Notes: generated from the sequence alone by a model not told the origin. DNA of 64,000 nucleotides from Thalassia testudinum (GCA_037157565.1 JAZHRO010000002.1:73644001-73708000); one strand, 5' to 3'; counted from the first letter of the stretch, positions 11,197 through 22,697 are shown. Numbers and translations: made by a program.

Positions 11197-12974
11197 TGAT
11201 GTAAACACATTTACACTACTTAAAATGTCTATTTATGCATGTTCTTAAGCATAGGATTGCATTTCATGATATAAATATTGCATAACATGCATCATCTCGC
11301 ATTTAGAGTAGTTTGAATAAAATGGAGGTTAATTGTCTCCTTTTATGTGCTTAGACAGGGCAAACATTTTATCGGGACCTCGGATCAAAGATCCAACCGT
11401 ATAGATATGATCAAGGCAACGATTGGAGTTCAACGACTCCAAGATCACCCTAATCAGGCATCCGTAGCATCAGATAGAGACCGGGGAACCCTAGAAAATC
11501 AAGGGTCAGGATGGTGTAAATCCGCACTTCAGATGACAAATCCGACCGCACGAATGAATTCGGATCGACGATCGCAACCCAACGACACAAAAATCGAGTC
11601 AATCCGACATCCGTGGCACCATCTACAACTTCCAGAAGATGGACGGCCAAGATGGCGCCACGTGGTGCCATCTCAGCCGCCCAAACGGCCGCTGGCATTT
11701 TGTGAAGGCCCCCGCCCGATCGCTCTCCGCCGTCAGATGGAGATCCAACAGCTGTGGCCGCCCGGCGCTTAAAACATGCGTTCGACCATCCGCGCCCCGC
11801 AGCGCAGCGGTCGAGCGAGCTTACGCGAGCGCGAGGCGCGGGTTCGAGCCGCAGCGAGGGGATTGGAGGCGCGAGTAATTGAGGCGCGTGGAGCGTCGAA
11901 TGGATATCGTGCAGTCGCGGGCGCCCGATAGCGCCGACGCGCGATTGGATGCCCCGCTTAACGCGCGATCGCACACGCAGGCGGGCGGGTTGCAGCGGGC
12001 GCGGATGCGTTTTAAGCCGTCCGATCTCGCGATCGGACGGCTGAAAAGCGCTAGACGTGCGCGAGCGTTGAGGAGCAGGTAGCCGAGGAGGCGCGCGTGG
12101 GCGCGGCGGCGACGGCCACGTCGGGGCTTTAGTGACGGATTTATCCGTCACTAAAGACCCCTTATTTATTATTTTGAAGATGTAATGTCCATTTTGCCCC
12201 TACTCCTTACAACTATAAAAGGAGACCCCCTCCATACGAAATTCTCATCCCTTCTTTCTCCTCTCTACCCCTCCAAAGCTCAAGAGAAGCTTATCCCACA
12301 TCCGGGATGCTTCTCGCGAGATAAAGTTCAATTTTCGTTCCCCTTCGGAAGTGGATCCCGCGACGACGACGGCGTGCTGCTTCGTTCCCGTTCTTCTGCT
12401 TCGTCCTCCTTCGTCCCTTTTCGTTCTCCTTCGTCCAGGCGTAGTCCCGTCCGGCTCGTCCTCCAAGCAACCGTCGAGGAGGATTTCTCTCCCCATATTC
12501 TTTTTACCGCTTTCTAGTATAGATTTACTGCTTTCTAGATTAATCTACTCGTCCTCCAAGCAATCGTCGAGGAGGACATTTCTCTCTCCATTCTTTTAAT
12601 GCTTTCTAGAGTAAATTTATCGCTTTTTAGAGTAATTGTTTTATGCTTTCTAGTTGTAATGAACAATCTCTTCAATAAAAAAATTTCTTATTTATTCTAC
12701 ATCTCATTTTGATTTCTCTGTGTAATATTCTCTCTCTTACTCTCTCTCTCTTCTATTTATTGTAAATAATTAGATGGTTCTAAATTGAATTATTCTGTAA
12801 CAAATAAAAAGAAACGCGTAGTTTTTAAATCAAACGTCTGCATCCCTGTGTTCGACCCGGAATTTTAATTTCGGTATAAATTTTATTTGTTGAACACGAA
12901 TTCTTCGCTTTCGAACTACAACGACAGGTTTTCCAAAATCGAACACGTTAGCGTAGGTTCGTAAACATTCAACA
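11197..12974 (+). mobile_element. solo LTR, 1.78 kb, Tat/Athila-like family
   Basis: It begins TGATGTAAAC and ends ATTCAACA, with GGCAG TSDs on both sides and no internal region, so it is a solo LTR. It shares blocks with the 5' LTR at 54371-56047 (for example AAATCCGAC.GCACGAATG and the adjoining gene-like phrases), which is linked to Tat/Athila-type gag and protease. A promoter TATA (TATAAAA, 12214-12220) is followed by a pyrimidine-rich leader. The segment 11740-12120 is strikingly CpG-rich. Protein-length frames here are by-products of GC richness. Confidence 0.85.
12127..12156. repeat. perfect 14-bp inverted repeat
   Basis: CTTTAGTGACGGAT (12127-12140) and ATCCGTCACTAAAG (12143-12156) are exact complements with a 2-bp spacer. 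GGGG before and CCCC after nearly extend the stem. The motif resembles the subterminal repeats of CACTA-type DNA transposons, and a related sequence lies at 62275-62300. Confidence 0.75.
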
Positions 12975-13361
12975 GGCAGCACACAGCCACGCATTGCGCG
13001 TATGATAGTGCAATGCAACACCATGAGCTCTACGCGTGGCAGGTAGGGCAAGGCGGTGCACACGCATGGAGCGTGCAGTAGGCAAATGGTGCACACACTG
13101 TGCGTAGTGGACCAGCAATGCACAAGCATGGAGTGTGCGACAGGCAGGCAGCTGCACTCTTGTGGACACAGTGAGAGCCAGAGGCCACGCATTATGCGCT
13201 GATAGGCAAGTAGTAGGCATGCACTTGGCGTGCAAGGCAGAGGCTGGGCCATGCACGAGGATGCATGCACAGCATCGATGGCGCACAGGGAAGTTACGTA
13301 TGAAAGATGCTAAAGTGCAAGAGTTGATGCGTACGAGGACGAAGGCGAGGTTCCCAAGAAT

Positions 13362-13383
13362 CAAAAATCCTACTCTAATAACA
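13362..13383 (-). promoter_or_regulatory. primer binding site of the short-LTR element
   Basis: Minus strand TGTTATTAGAGTAGG, one to two changes from the usual initiator-Met tRNA PBS of copia elements, directly inside the 5' LTR. Confidence 0.65.
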
Positions 13384-13586
13384 TATTAAAGAAAATAGAA
13401 TATTTTCTTATTATTGAAATCAGGAACCAAACTCATTTTATATAAAAAGTTGGGTTAGCAAAATTACATAGAAGATCTACCAGGAATATTAGAAATAGAA
13501 AAAGAACTAGAACTCTAAAACTTAATTAAATAAACTAAACCTAAATAAAATAATACTCTTTACTAATTAATCCCAATACTCTAACA
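13384..13586 (-). repeat. 5' LTR of the short-LTR element
   Basis: Partner of 10537-10715. It is followed on the right by the ATGAG TSD (13587-13591). Confidence 0.78.
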
Positions 13587-13591
13587 ATGAG

Positions 13592-14155
13592 TAGCATTCA
13601 TATGGAAAAAATAGAAATAAATTCTTGATCACTCTTACAATGAAAATAAGGACCAATTAGTCAAGATCATATCCAATTGGTTTAAAAGTTGAAAGCATCA
13701 AAAGAAAATCTGTTTTAAATGCCCGGATTTCTTATTCCAATATTCAACCAAAATCAGAAGATAGCATTAGCTATGACACTTAGACATCGATCTTTCTCGC
13801 ATAGAAAAACTAAATTGTCAACTCAAAATTATAAGAAACTATTTACAGTTATTGCATTATCAAACTATATCTTAGCTATATGAACTGATATCTTAAGAAT
13901 TTTTGTGAAAGCTTCGACCTTAGTACATTTAAGGGAAAAAGATATGATCAGCACTTAGCATCACATGCTTTTGAAATTATCGCAATTCCATCCCTGCTAG
14001 TTGCAGAGAAACAAACTTAACCACATGCTTATCTTCTTTCTTTTTGGAACACATGAAGATTTTTTTTTTGAAAAGTATAAACAATGCTTTCCTTAGAGGG
14101 ATTTTGAGCACTAGCTAGTGCAGTTTATAACCAAAGTAGTCCACCTCTGATATGC
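13592..14155. other. intron sequence, no feature seen
   Basis: AT-rich intron between the short-LTR element and the outer LINE. Confidence 0.5.
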
Positions 14156-14168
14156 TGGGCTATGACAT
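14156..14168. repeat. TSD of the outer LINE, left copy
   Basis: TGGGCTATGACAT, 13 bp, directly before the poly-T (poly-A on the minus strand). An exact copy is at 24895-24907, 10.7 kb away. Confidence 0.9.
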
Positions 14169-14244
14169 TTTTTTTTAAAAGACAAAAGGGCGATTATTCA
14201 AGAGATAATCACCCACATTCATTTAATCTCAAAACAGAATCACA

Positions 14245-15300
14245 TCAGAAGTTACAAAATAGATCTCCAGAAACCAATCTAGAAGGAGATGGAGGATACA
14301 AAGTTCTCCACATATGATCTCTCTCCCCTAAACAGCACCCCATTCCTCCCTGACCAAAACCCCCACAAAACAGCCAAGACCTTTGCCCTATCATATTTGG
14401 AGCGAAAGGTGAAGACTCCACCACCAACACTTCCCCTGCGAAAGGAAGACCAAAAGCTAGCCATGTCCCTACGAGAGATCCAATCAATCCCCATCTCCTA
14501 CCAAACCTGCACTATGAACAGGCATTAGAGAAGGTGTTGTATATCCTCATCAGCCCCCCCACATAGGGGACACGCCAGGTCGTCCATGTTGGCCCATCTC
14601 GCTCTTCACTATTTCGTCATAATCCTTCCTCTTCTCACCAACCAAGCAAAGATTTTCACCTTTAACAGACATTTCACCATCCATATCAGTCTGCAATCCC
14701 GTAATAGATCAACGTCCAAACCAGTTGCTCCATTCCCCAACCTGCGATATACCTTTGCCACCGAGAAATCTCCTTCCCAATATATACCAACTCCTGCAAC
14801 AGCCACTGGAGGTCCTCACATCTCTGATCAAAGAAACCCCCCGAAAAATGGGGCACCAATATCCATCCCAGCATTCCCCAACCTTGGCCAATCGATCCAT
14901 CACACTTCCCAAGAGGCGAGAGAACCTCTCCCTTAAAGTAGATCCAGCCCCCTGCCAGTCATCCTACCAGAAGCGAAACAAGTCCCCCTACCAGTCATCC
15001 TTCCTCAAAGAAGCCTCGTACTTTCACTGCCACCACCACTAAGCTCATGAGGAAGTGTAATGCTCCAGGAGGAGGGGAGAAAAACGATCCCCACGATAGG
15101 AAGTCGTCATAGCATCGTCGCATAACATAACCAAGAAGCCCCTGCTCCTGCCCCACCAACCTCACAATCCACTTCATGAGAAGACTGGTGTTCGTTCTAT
15201 CCACCTCTCTAACCCCAAGGCCCCCCTCCTGGGTAGCCCTCCAAACCTCCTCCCAGGTCACCAATCTTGCCCCCTGCCTGACGACCTTGTTGTAGACCAA
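14245..15300 (-). pseudogene. outer LINE ORF2: C-terminal region with zf-RVT
   Basis: Read on the minus strand, this covers LVTWEEVWRATQEGGLGVR (about 15243-15187), ALHFLMSLVVVAVKVR, and the zinc-binding approach VKCLLKVKIFAWLVRRGR near 14609-14670. It ends close to 14245, before the 3' UTR and tail. The matching order in the guest LINE at 21549-22532 confirms the assignment. Frames change several times. Confidence 0.82.
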
Positions 15301-15379
15301 AAGAAGTACCTCATCAACCCCGAGATCTTCTCGATCTGACGCGGCAACCTGAAGACCGAAAGGAAGTACGACGGCATGG

Positions 15380-16620
15380 AAGTCAGAACCGCCTTCACCA
15401 AAGTCAATCGCCTACCTCTAGATAAGAGCCTGGAAGACTACCCTACCAGCCTTCCCTCCATCCTTTCCATTAGCGGGAACCAATCATGTACTTTGAGGCG
15501 ACAGTCAGACAAAGGGAGGCCAAAATACACCAACAGCAAAGAGCCCACCTCAATCACCAAAGCAGCACCCACCCTCCGTCTCCGTGGCGGACAAATTGAA
15601 AGGGACAAAAGTCGACTTCTGATAATTAATCTGCAATTCGGAAGCCTCACCAAAGAGCTCCAGAAGGATCCTCATCCTCCTTGCCTCCAACTTCGTTCCA
15701 TCGACCAAGAAGAGTGTATCATCAGCATACTGTAAGACCACTACCTCCCTGCCACCACCAGACTCAGAGCCCTTGAATAGGCCCCTACTACATGCCATGT
15801 GCACCGCTCCTGCAAGAACAAAAAGCATGGGCACAAGAGGGCAGCCCTGTTTGACCCATCTTCTAGGTTGGACCCAACCTCCCGTCAAATTCCCGTTGAT
15901 AAGAACTGAGAAAGATGTCGTCGTCACACATCTCTTTATCCAATCAATCCAGACCACAAGAAAACCTCTTCTCAGCAAAGAAGCCCACAAGAAATCCCAC
16001 TGAACCAAGTTATATGCCTTGCTAAATTCGACCTTCCACAAAAAGACTTGTTTCTTCTCTCTCCTCCACACGGCCAAGGCTTCCAGCACAATCACAAAAC
16101 CATCCAAAATTCCTCTCTCAGGAACAAAAGCTGTCTAAACAAGGGAGACCAACTCTCCCAGAAGGCCCCTCAGTCTGTTAACCAGGACCTTAGCTACAAT
16201 AAGATAAACCGCATTAGAAAGAGCAATCGGTCTAAAATCCTGAATCGTCTCCGCCCCTTCCTTCTTAGGCAACAAAAACAGATAGTATCTATTCAGCTTA
16301 TCAAACCCTCTGTTACCGGCCACGAACTCCTCCATCATTTCACATCACATCCGCCCCCACCAAGGGCCAAAACTCTGAAAAAGAAAACAGGGAAACTGTC
16401 TGGGCCGGGGCATCCCTCCGCATTCATCCCCCAAACCACCTATCTCACCTCGTCCTCTAAGAAGCCAGCCGTAAGATCCTCTGCCTGGGACTCCGTGATA
16501 CGTTGCACATCCTCCCCCCTCCATCTCCATCCTCCCCTGAACCGCCTCCCAGTAAACTCTCTAAAATAATCCACCGCTGCCTACCCCACATCCTCCCTGC
16601 CTGAGAAAGACTCCCCAACA
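15380..16620 (-). pseudogene. outer LINE ORF2: reverse transcriptase
   Basis: The minus strand gives IQDFRPIALSNAVYLIVAKV (16135-16338), then WKVEFSKAYNLVQWDFLWAS, FSVLINGNLTGGW, KQGCPLVPMLF and LQYADDTLFLVDG. The catalytic YADD is encoded at 15730-15719. The palm core (15550-16107) is one open frame of 185 residues. The fingers are in a different frame. Confidence 0.88.
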
Positions 16621-16669
16621 ATCACCATCTTTTCTATCCAGTTCCTTTTCCTCCTGGTAGAAGCCATTT

Positions 16670-17146
16670 AGTGGAAGAATTTGGTATTGGAGTTGCCTTC
16701 CTTCAACCACCTCTATCTCGATTTCACCTTCCATTCTATCTCTATCTTCCTGTCCTCCTCCTGGACCACCCTTGACATCCTCGCCCCGATCTCCTTATCC
16801 TCCGAGGAGATAGGGGCTTGGTCCTCCTGCCTGTCAATCCTACTGATCTCTGCAAGAGCCTCCTCCTTCCTACCCCTACTAAATGCCTTGATCTCCCTCC
16901 TGCAATCTTCAAGTGGTCACGCAACAAGAAGAGTTTCTTCGCTAGACAAAAAGCCGTTGAACCCTCCACCTCCATCGAGTTCCACTTTTCCTCCACCATA
17001 GACTTGAACCCCTCCTCCAACAGCCACGATCTATCAAATTTGAAATACGTGTCAAACTATGCCACCTCATTCGGCTGCCACATCAAGGGTGTATGATCCG
17101 AGAAAGGCCTCTCCAATACACAGACATCTGCCACAAGGAACGCCTC
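16670..17146 (-). pseudogene. outer LINE ORF2: endonuclease end and linker
   Basis: The minus strand continues the endonuclease interrupted at 22718. The region around 17100 reads CVLERPFSDHTPL, carrying the SDH catalytic motif, followed by WLLEEGFKSMVEEKW and a basic linker toward RT. It resumes the protein where the 22718-23320 part stops, which is direct evidence of a split gene. Confidence 0.82.
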
Positions 17147-17167
17147 AACTAACGCCACATGTGGAGA
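17147..17167. repeat. TSD of the nested LINE, left copy
   Basis: AACTAACGCCACATGTGGAG plus one base. It matches 22698-22717 with one substitution and one inserted base. The repeat lies in the endonuclease frame of the outer LINE. Confidence 0.85.
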
Positions 17168-17240
17168 GGGAGTCCTGATCATGAGTGAGAGAGAGAGGGG
17201 TCAGGCGACCGGGGCGGGGGGGGCTGGCCCGGGCTAGACG

Positions 17241-18599
17241 GTGGTGGGTGGGAGGCGGAGGAGAGTGGTGGTGCCGGTGAGGTGCTTCAAATGCCTTGGT
17301 GAGGGGCACGTGGCGGCGATGTGCAGGGACCTGGTGAGCTGCCTGCGCTGTGGCGCTCTGGGTCATCGGAGGTCGGGCTGTGGGCAGCGGAGGTCGGGTG
17401 AGGTGGTTCTTTCAAGGAAAGGAGAGACGCCTCCACCCCCTCCGGAGGGGGCGCCCCTTGTGGAGGTTGAAGCGCCGTGGTCGGAGGAGTTGGGAGAACT
17501 GGAAGGGAAGCTGGCTTCGACGCTGGTTGCGGTGGTCTTGGAGGGGTTGGTGGAGGTGGAAGCCCTGAGGGAGGCGGTCGCCGCCTACTTGGGGGCTGAC
17601 GGGGGTCGGGTGAGGGTGGCTTCCTTGGGAGGAGGGCGGATGGTGTTGCTGGGGCTGAGCCGAGTGGAGTTGGGGCGGCTGGTCTTCAGGGTGATCCGAT
17701 GTGGCGATGGTGTGGTGAGGTGTCGGTGGCCGGTCAGGTCTGATGGGGCGCTGGCGGAGAGGCCACCATCTGGCGCGAGGAGGATCTTGATTGAGGGGTT
17801 TCCGCTCTTCCTCCGCATAGTGGAGGTGGTCGCGGCAGTGGTTGCCCCTTTTGCAAGGCTACGCGGGTGCGATGGCATCGGCCTGAAGGTGGCTGATCTG
17901 TCGCGGATTGAGGCTTGGGTGGAGATGAAGCCAGGGCGGCTGTTGGTGGAGAGGTCGGTGCTCCGGTGGGGTAGTTCCGCCTGGCTTCTCCGCGTCTCCT
18001 GGGGTTCTGAGAACCCTAGGTCCTTTGTTGCGGTGGTGGGTGGCGGTGCGGCGGTGACGTGTGGAGGCGGTGGCGGCAGGCGGGCGAAGGAGGGCCGGAT
18101 TGCTCTTGGGAAGGTCGAAGGTCGCGGCGAGGATTACGGCGGGGATCTTGGGGTGAGTGCGTCTCCCATGGCACGATCGGCGGCAGATGAAGCGACAGGA
18201 ATGCAGAGGGCCGTTGCGATGTTGGCGGAGGAGGCGGGGGAATTGAATGTGGTGCTGAAACCAGGAGACCCCGCTGATTGCGGGAGTGTTGGTGGTGACG
18301 CGTTGGCTCCTGGTCTTGAGGAGGTGGCGGATGGCGGTTTCGAATCGGGTGGGCGTGACCCGGCTACGGGGTCTAGGGGGTCCGGTGCTGTAGCCGGGTC
18401 GGGTCCCCTTGCACGCCCGCCCCCGCGTTTCCTGGTCTCTGCGGGAGGGGACCGGAAGGTTGCTGGAGGGGTTTCGAAGCGCTCCTTCGCCGGTCCGAGT
18501 CGAGCGGCGAGACTGGAGGTGGCTGGCAGGGAGGGCGGTGGACGACGACGAGAACGGAAGATGGTTGGGTCGCAGAGACTCTTCTACCAGCCACGGTGA
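17241..18599 (+). pseudogene. nested LINE ORF1 with two CCHC zinc knuckles
   Basis: A 452-codon open frame whose first codon is GTG, so this is not a real start. Residues 15-28 (CFKCLGEGHVAAMC) and 34-47 (CLRCGALGHRRSGC) are two C-x2-C-x4-H-x4-C knuckles that would bind element RNA. A Pro/Glu spacer follows, then an alpha/beta stretch (about 90-260, including RIEAWVEMKPGRLLVERSV) and a Gly/Ala-rich C-terminus. The frame ends at TGA 18597-18599, and related sequence continues in another frame to 19079. GC content is far above that of the intron. Confidence 0.8.
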
Positions 18600-19079
18600 T
18601 CATACCGTAGGGGGTTGCCTCGGAGGAACCCGTCTGGAGGGGGGGCGGTGGCCAACCGGCGCCGATCGCCGGAGGAGCGGGGGACATCTGGTGGCACTAC
18701 ATCGTCAGCGGCGGCATGTTCTGGAGGTGGCGGCGGGGACCTGCTTGCTCCGGGGTCCGGTGGGTTGGCAGATGGGCGGCGGGCGGCAGATACTGATGAT
18801 GGAGATGGGGGGCTCGGGGATGCGAGGGCGGGGAAGAGAACGATGGAGGTGGCTGGGCAACTTGGGGGTGAGGCTGAGGTGCTGGGGGATGGTGCTGGCG
18901 GCGAGGTGGTCGGAGCTGTAGGTGATCTGGTGGCTGCGGGACGTGGAACTGAGGTATGTGGTGGTGAGGGAAGCTCGGAGGACCGACGTCTGTTGCTGGA
19001 TGAGGAGGAGAATGTCGTGGCAGAAATGATGGGGTTTAGACGGCTGACGTCTGGAGGCGTTTCCTGGAGGACCACATGA

Positions 19080-19760
19080 CTAAGATCTTATCTTGGAATG
19101 TGGGGTCTGAATAACCCGTCGAGGAGATCGATTTTGCAGGGGTATATTCAGAGGTGGGGCCCTAATGTGGTCTTTCTTCAAGAGACGAAGTGGGGGAGCT
19201 GTGATAGTAGGCTGAGGGAGGTGGGGGGAGAAAGTTGTGGGGAATTGCTGTAGGGTGGAGGGAGTTCTCCTTGCTGGACTCACTGATTGGATCCAGCGTT
19301 GTCACTGTCAGACTCCAAAGGCGCCGGGATAACACATGTTTGCTCCTCTCCTCGGTTTATGGCCCGACGGAGGGTCGGAGGAGACAGGTCTTGTGGGAAG
19401 ATATGAGCCAGGTTGCGGCAGCTTTCCAGGAGGTCCCGTGGCTGATTGGTGGGGATTTTAATGTTACTCTATGGGCTGAGGACAGACCGGGTGACCGAGG
19501 GGGTTTGGACCAGGGCTCTGAGGCATTTGCGAACTTTGTGGCGAACTAGGGGTTGGTTGATATGCTTCCGTTGTCCTGTCTATACACGTGGAGGAACGCG
19601 GGAGGGCAGCGATCCCGTATTGACAGATTTCTGGTTTCGACGGCGATGGCAGAGTTGTTCCCGATGGCGGAGGTTAGGCCTTTGGAGCGCCCATTCTCGG
19701 ATCACACCCCCTTGCTGTGGACGTCGAACGAGGTATGGTGGCATGGCACTTATTTTAAGT
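19080..19760 (+). pseudogene. nested LINE ORF2: AP-type endonuclease
   Basis: Begins KILSWNV, followed by a small deletion that shifts the frame. VFLQETKW (catalytic Glu) lies near 19172, YGPTEGRRRQVLWEDM near 19361, and WLIGGDFNVTLWAED (Asp, Asn) near 19440. After an in-frame stop at 19548-19550 come YTWRNAGGQRSRIDRFL and ERPFSDHTPLLW (Asp, His) near 19690. All active-site residues can be found, but not in one frame. Confidence 0.85.
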
Positions 19761-20780
19761 TCGACAAAGCGTGGCTCTTGGAGGAGGGCTTTAGGGGTTT
19801 GGTTGAGGAACGGTGGAGGTCTACTCAGGTGGATGGGTCGGCAGCTACCAGGTTGGAAGCGAAGCTGAAGGATTTGAGATCCTTCTTGAAGTCCCACATC
19901 AAGCGGGTTAGGGAGGAACGTGGAAGGAAGAAAGAGGAGGCTCTTGCTGCAATTACACGCCTGAACAGGGCAGAGGATGTTGAACTCCTTTCAGAAGATG
20001 ACAGGGCTTATAGAGCGAGACAGACTCAGGTGATTCAGGAGGAAGACAGGAAAGCAGAGGTGGAGTGGAAGGTGAGATCTAGGCAGAAGTGGCTGAAAGA
20101 GGGCGATTCCAATACCCGCTTTTTTCATATGGCTGCGTCGGGCAGGAGGAGAAACTGGATTGACAGGTTGATGGTGGGTGGGGAGGAGTTTGTGGGAAGG
20201 GAAGCGGTAGGAGAGGCAGCTACGAATTATTTTAGAGAATTCACGGGGTGGAGGCGGGGGGAAAGGTGGAGGTGGTTGTGATCCAGGATACCACAGATTA
20301 GGGGGACAGACGCGGATTTCTTGGCAGGTTCTTTTGAGGAGGATGAGGTCCGTGAGGTTGTTTGGGGGCTGAACGCAGATGGGTGTCCAGGGCCGGATGG
20401 CTTCCCGGTTGCCTTCTACAGAGAGTTTTGGCCGGTGGTGAAGGAAGACGTTATGCAAGTGGTGCGAGAGTTTAGAACAGGCAACTCGGGATTTAACAGG
20501 CTGAACAAGTTCTATATGTTCTTATTGCCGAAGAGGGAGGGCGCTGAGGAGATTCAGGAGTACAGACCGATAGCTCTTTCGAATGCTATCTACTTGGTGG
20601 TGGCTAAGCTTCTGGCGAATAAACTGAGGAGAACATTGCGTAAGATTATAGACCCAGTGCAGACGGCCTTTGTCCCTGGTAGGAATATTTTAGAAGGCTT
20701 TGTGGTAGCCTCGGAAATCCTTTCATCCTGGAAGAGAGAAGAAGGCTTTCTTGTGGAAGGTCGATTTCAGCAAAGCTTAT
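19761..20780 (+). pseudogene. nested LINE ORF2: linker and RT fingers
   Basis: The frame 19553-20281 carries the charged linker (KWLKEGDSNTRFFHMAASGR) that precedes RT in plant L1 elements. After TGA at 20279-20281 the frame 20321-20782 encodes RT fingers: DGCPGPDGFPVAFYREFW, FYMFLLPKREGAEEIQEYRP and TAFVPGRNILEGF. A frameshift near 20760 leads to the palm. Confidence 0.88.
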
Positions 20781-20789
20781 GATTCAATC

Positions 20790-21450
20790 CAGTGGTCGTT
20801 TCTTTAGGCATCCTTGGTAAAGAGGGAGTTCCCACCGGTGTGGATTGAGTGGATGAAGAGATGCGTCACTACGACGTCTTTCTCGGTTCTTATCAATGGA
20901 AACCCGGTTGGAGGTTGGATCCAACCTAGGAGGGGGGTGAGGCAGGGGTGTCCGCTGGCCCCGATGCTCTTTGTGATTGCTGTGGATGCTCTGGCTAGGG
21001 CAGCGAGGAGGTCCTGCGAGAGAAGCCTGTTGAGTGGTTTCTCCCTGAGGGATGGGACGGGTATCCCTTTGCTCCAGTATGCGGATGATACGATCTTCTT
21101 TATTGAAGGTGGTGAAGTGGAGGCCAGAAGGTTGAGGTTCCTGGTTTTCTTGCTGGGTGAGGCATCCGATTTGCAGATTAACCTGGCTAAGTCGGATTTT
21201 ATCCCTTTCAACATGAATGAGGCGGAAGCAAGGGGATGCAGTTTGGGTCTTGGCACGGAACGGGGTAAACTTCCGATTAAGTATATGGGCCTGCCGTTGT
21301 CAGATGAGAGAATTCTAGTGAGAGACTAGACCTCCCTGGTGGAGAGGTTGACTGGGAGGCTGGAGGGGTGAGCGTCCAAGCTTCTGTCTAGAGGTAGGAG
21401 GCTGATTCTGCTCAAGGCGGTTCTGTCGGCGATGCCGTCTTATTTCATTT
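20790..21450 (+). pseudogene. nested LINE ORF2: RT palm with YADD
   Basis: Open from 20814 to 21329: VWIEWMKRCVTTTSFSVLI, RRGVRQGCPLAPMLFVIAV, then LLQYADDTIFFIEGG, with the catalytic YADD at 21078-21089, and YMGLPLSDERI near the end. A stop at 21327-21329 is followed by SLVERLTGRLEG in the same frame. Confidence 0.9.
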
Positions 21451-21548
21451 CTGTACTGAAGATGCCTTGACAAATGATTGCAAGGATTGAACGAACTATG
21501 AGGGGTTTCTTCTGGTCCAATCAGGAGACGGATGGATAGGGTGCCAGG

Positions 21549-22532
21549 TTGGTTGCTTGGAAGGAGGTCTGCAGACCGCTGAAAGACGGGGGGCTAGGCG
21601 TGAGGGATGTGGAGAGATCTAATGATAGTCTGTTGGCGAAATGGGTGGGGCGCCTGTTGGAAGGAAGGGGGGATATGTTAGGCAAGGTGTTTGAGACGGC
21701 ATATGGTTGTCCGGTGCGATGGGATCTTCTGGTATCTCCACCTAGGGATGCTTCTCACTTCCTGAAAGGCTTGTCGAAGGTGGCCCCAAGGGTGAGGAAC
21801 TGTTTCGTCCCGATTTTAGGAACATGGGAGACTTTCAGATTCTGGCAGGATGACTGGACAGGTGATGGAGCGCTTTGCAGCAGATTTCAGAGACTGTTTA
21901 CCTTATCCCAGAACAAGATGGTGTCTGTGGCTGAGGTGTGGGATGGTGGGTGGTACCCGCGTTTCGTTGGCAGTCTGTCCGATGCAAGAACGCATGATTT
22001 CCAAACCTTACTGGCTAAGTTGGAGGGACTGCAGCCGGCAGCTGGTACGGACATGTTTGGTTGGGATGAAGGTGATTTTTCAGTTACGGCCGCGTACAGG
22101 AGGTTGTATGCTGGTGGTCCTGAGGTGGAGCTGGATTTGGTAAGGGACTGCAGACAGATTTGGAAAGCCGCGTGTCTGCTAAAAGTCAAGATTTTCGCCT
22201 GGCTACTTAGGAGGAGAAGGCTGGTGACTAAGGTGTGGAGGGCAAGGTGGGTTCCTGGAGAGTGTACGGTTTGCTCCTTATGTGGGGGTGGTGAGGACGT
22301 TGACCACCTTTTTTCGCTTGCCCTTTTGTGGTGCAGATTTGGGATAGAATGGGCGAGAGATGGTGGGAGTGTATGCTGTTTGAGGAATTCTGGCACAGCT
22401 TCAGAAGTGGAGGTGGTGGTGGCAGACGGTTGGTTTTCCGTTCGAAGGAGATGGCCAAGCCGTTGGCAGTTCTATGGGGGATTTGGTTGGGCAGGAATGC
22501 GGTGGTTTTCCGAGGCCAGAGACCTTACGTAG
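21549..22532 (+). pseudogene. nested LINE ORF2: thumb/zf-RVT C-terminal region
   Basis: A 327-codon open frame: VAWKEVCRPLKDGGLGVRDV, the WETFRFWQDDWTG segment and EGDFSVTAAYRRLY. The zinc-binding segment follows, with VKIFAWLLRRRR and CTVCSLCGGGEDVDHLF and a later Cys. It ends without any RNase H, unlike the LINEs at 5758 and 32242. The frame shifts slightly from the conserved one near its end. Confidence 0.85.
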
Positions 22533-22697
22533 AGAATTTTGTTGAGTCTATCGACTCCTTGCTTTCCCACTGGGTTGTATCGGTGTGAGTGGGGGCCTTG
22601 GTGTCCGTCTGTTGTAATGGTTGTTTTTATTGATTCTAATATATAAGTTTTTGGGTAGTTATCTCTGTGGATAACTACCATTTCCTTTTTCAAAAAA

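Larger units (their letters stand above)
10537..13586 (-). mobile_element. short-LTR non-autonomous copia-like element
   Basis: Two short LTRs (10537-10715 and 13384-13586) flank an interior without gag or pol. A PBS-like TGTTATTAGAGTAGG lies just inside the 5' LTR on the minus strand (13383-13369). It resembles the initiator-Met tRNA PBS. A purine-rich TTGAAGGGAAG lies just inside the 3' LTR (10726-10716), and ATGAG TSDs flank the element. The interior is only about 0.9 kb after removing the solo LTR at 11197-12974. It is therefore a TRIM/LARD-like element that needs a partner's proteins. The right LTR's inner end is TA instead of the usual TG, and the two LTRs differ at many sites, so the insertion is old. 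Confidence 0.8.
17168..22697 (+). mobile_element. nested GC-rich L1-type LINE, near full length
   Basis: This 5.5-kb plus-strand LINE is inserted in opposite orientation into the related LINE 14169-24894. TSDs of about 20 bp (17147-17167, 22698-22717) and an A tail (22692-22699) define it. Order: ORF1 with two CCHC knuckles, AP-type endonuclease, RT with YADD, zinc-binding segment, 3' UTR. ORF1 has no ATG upstream of its first knuckle in the open frame and a stop at 17235, so it looks slightly 5'-truncated or decayed. ORF2 is interrupted by a handful of stops and small indels. Confidence 0.92.

Noticed and set aside
11820..11860. GGGTTCGAGCC, a tRNA B-box-like sequence
   Set aside because: An isolated match in a CpG-rich LTR, with no A-box or acceptor stem around it.
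12830..13364. Cys/His/Leu-rich frames, possibly a zinc-binding or secreted protein
   Set aside because: Two overlapping frames share the same bias, caused by TGCATGC/GTGCAC repeats in the interior of the short-LTR element and part of a solo LTR. No regular Cys spacing.
17585..19283. Pro/Ser-rich minus-strand frames opposite LINE ORF1 and the endonuclease
   Set aside because: They mirror GC-rich coding sequence on the other strand and have no domain of their own.
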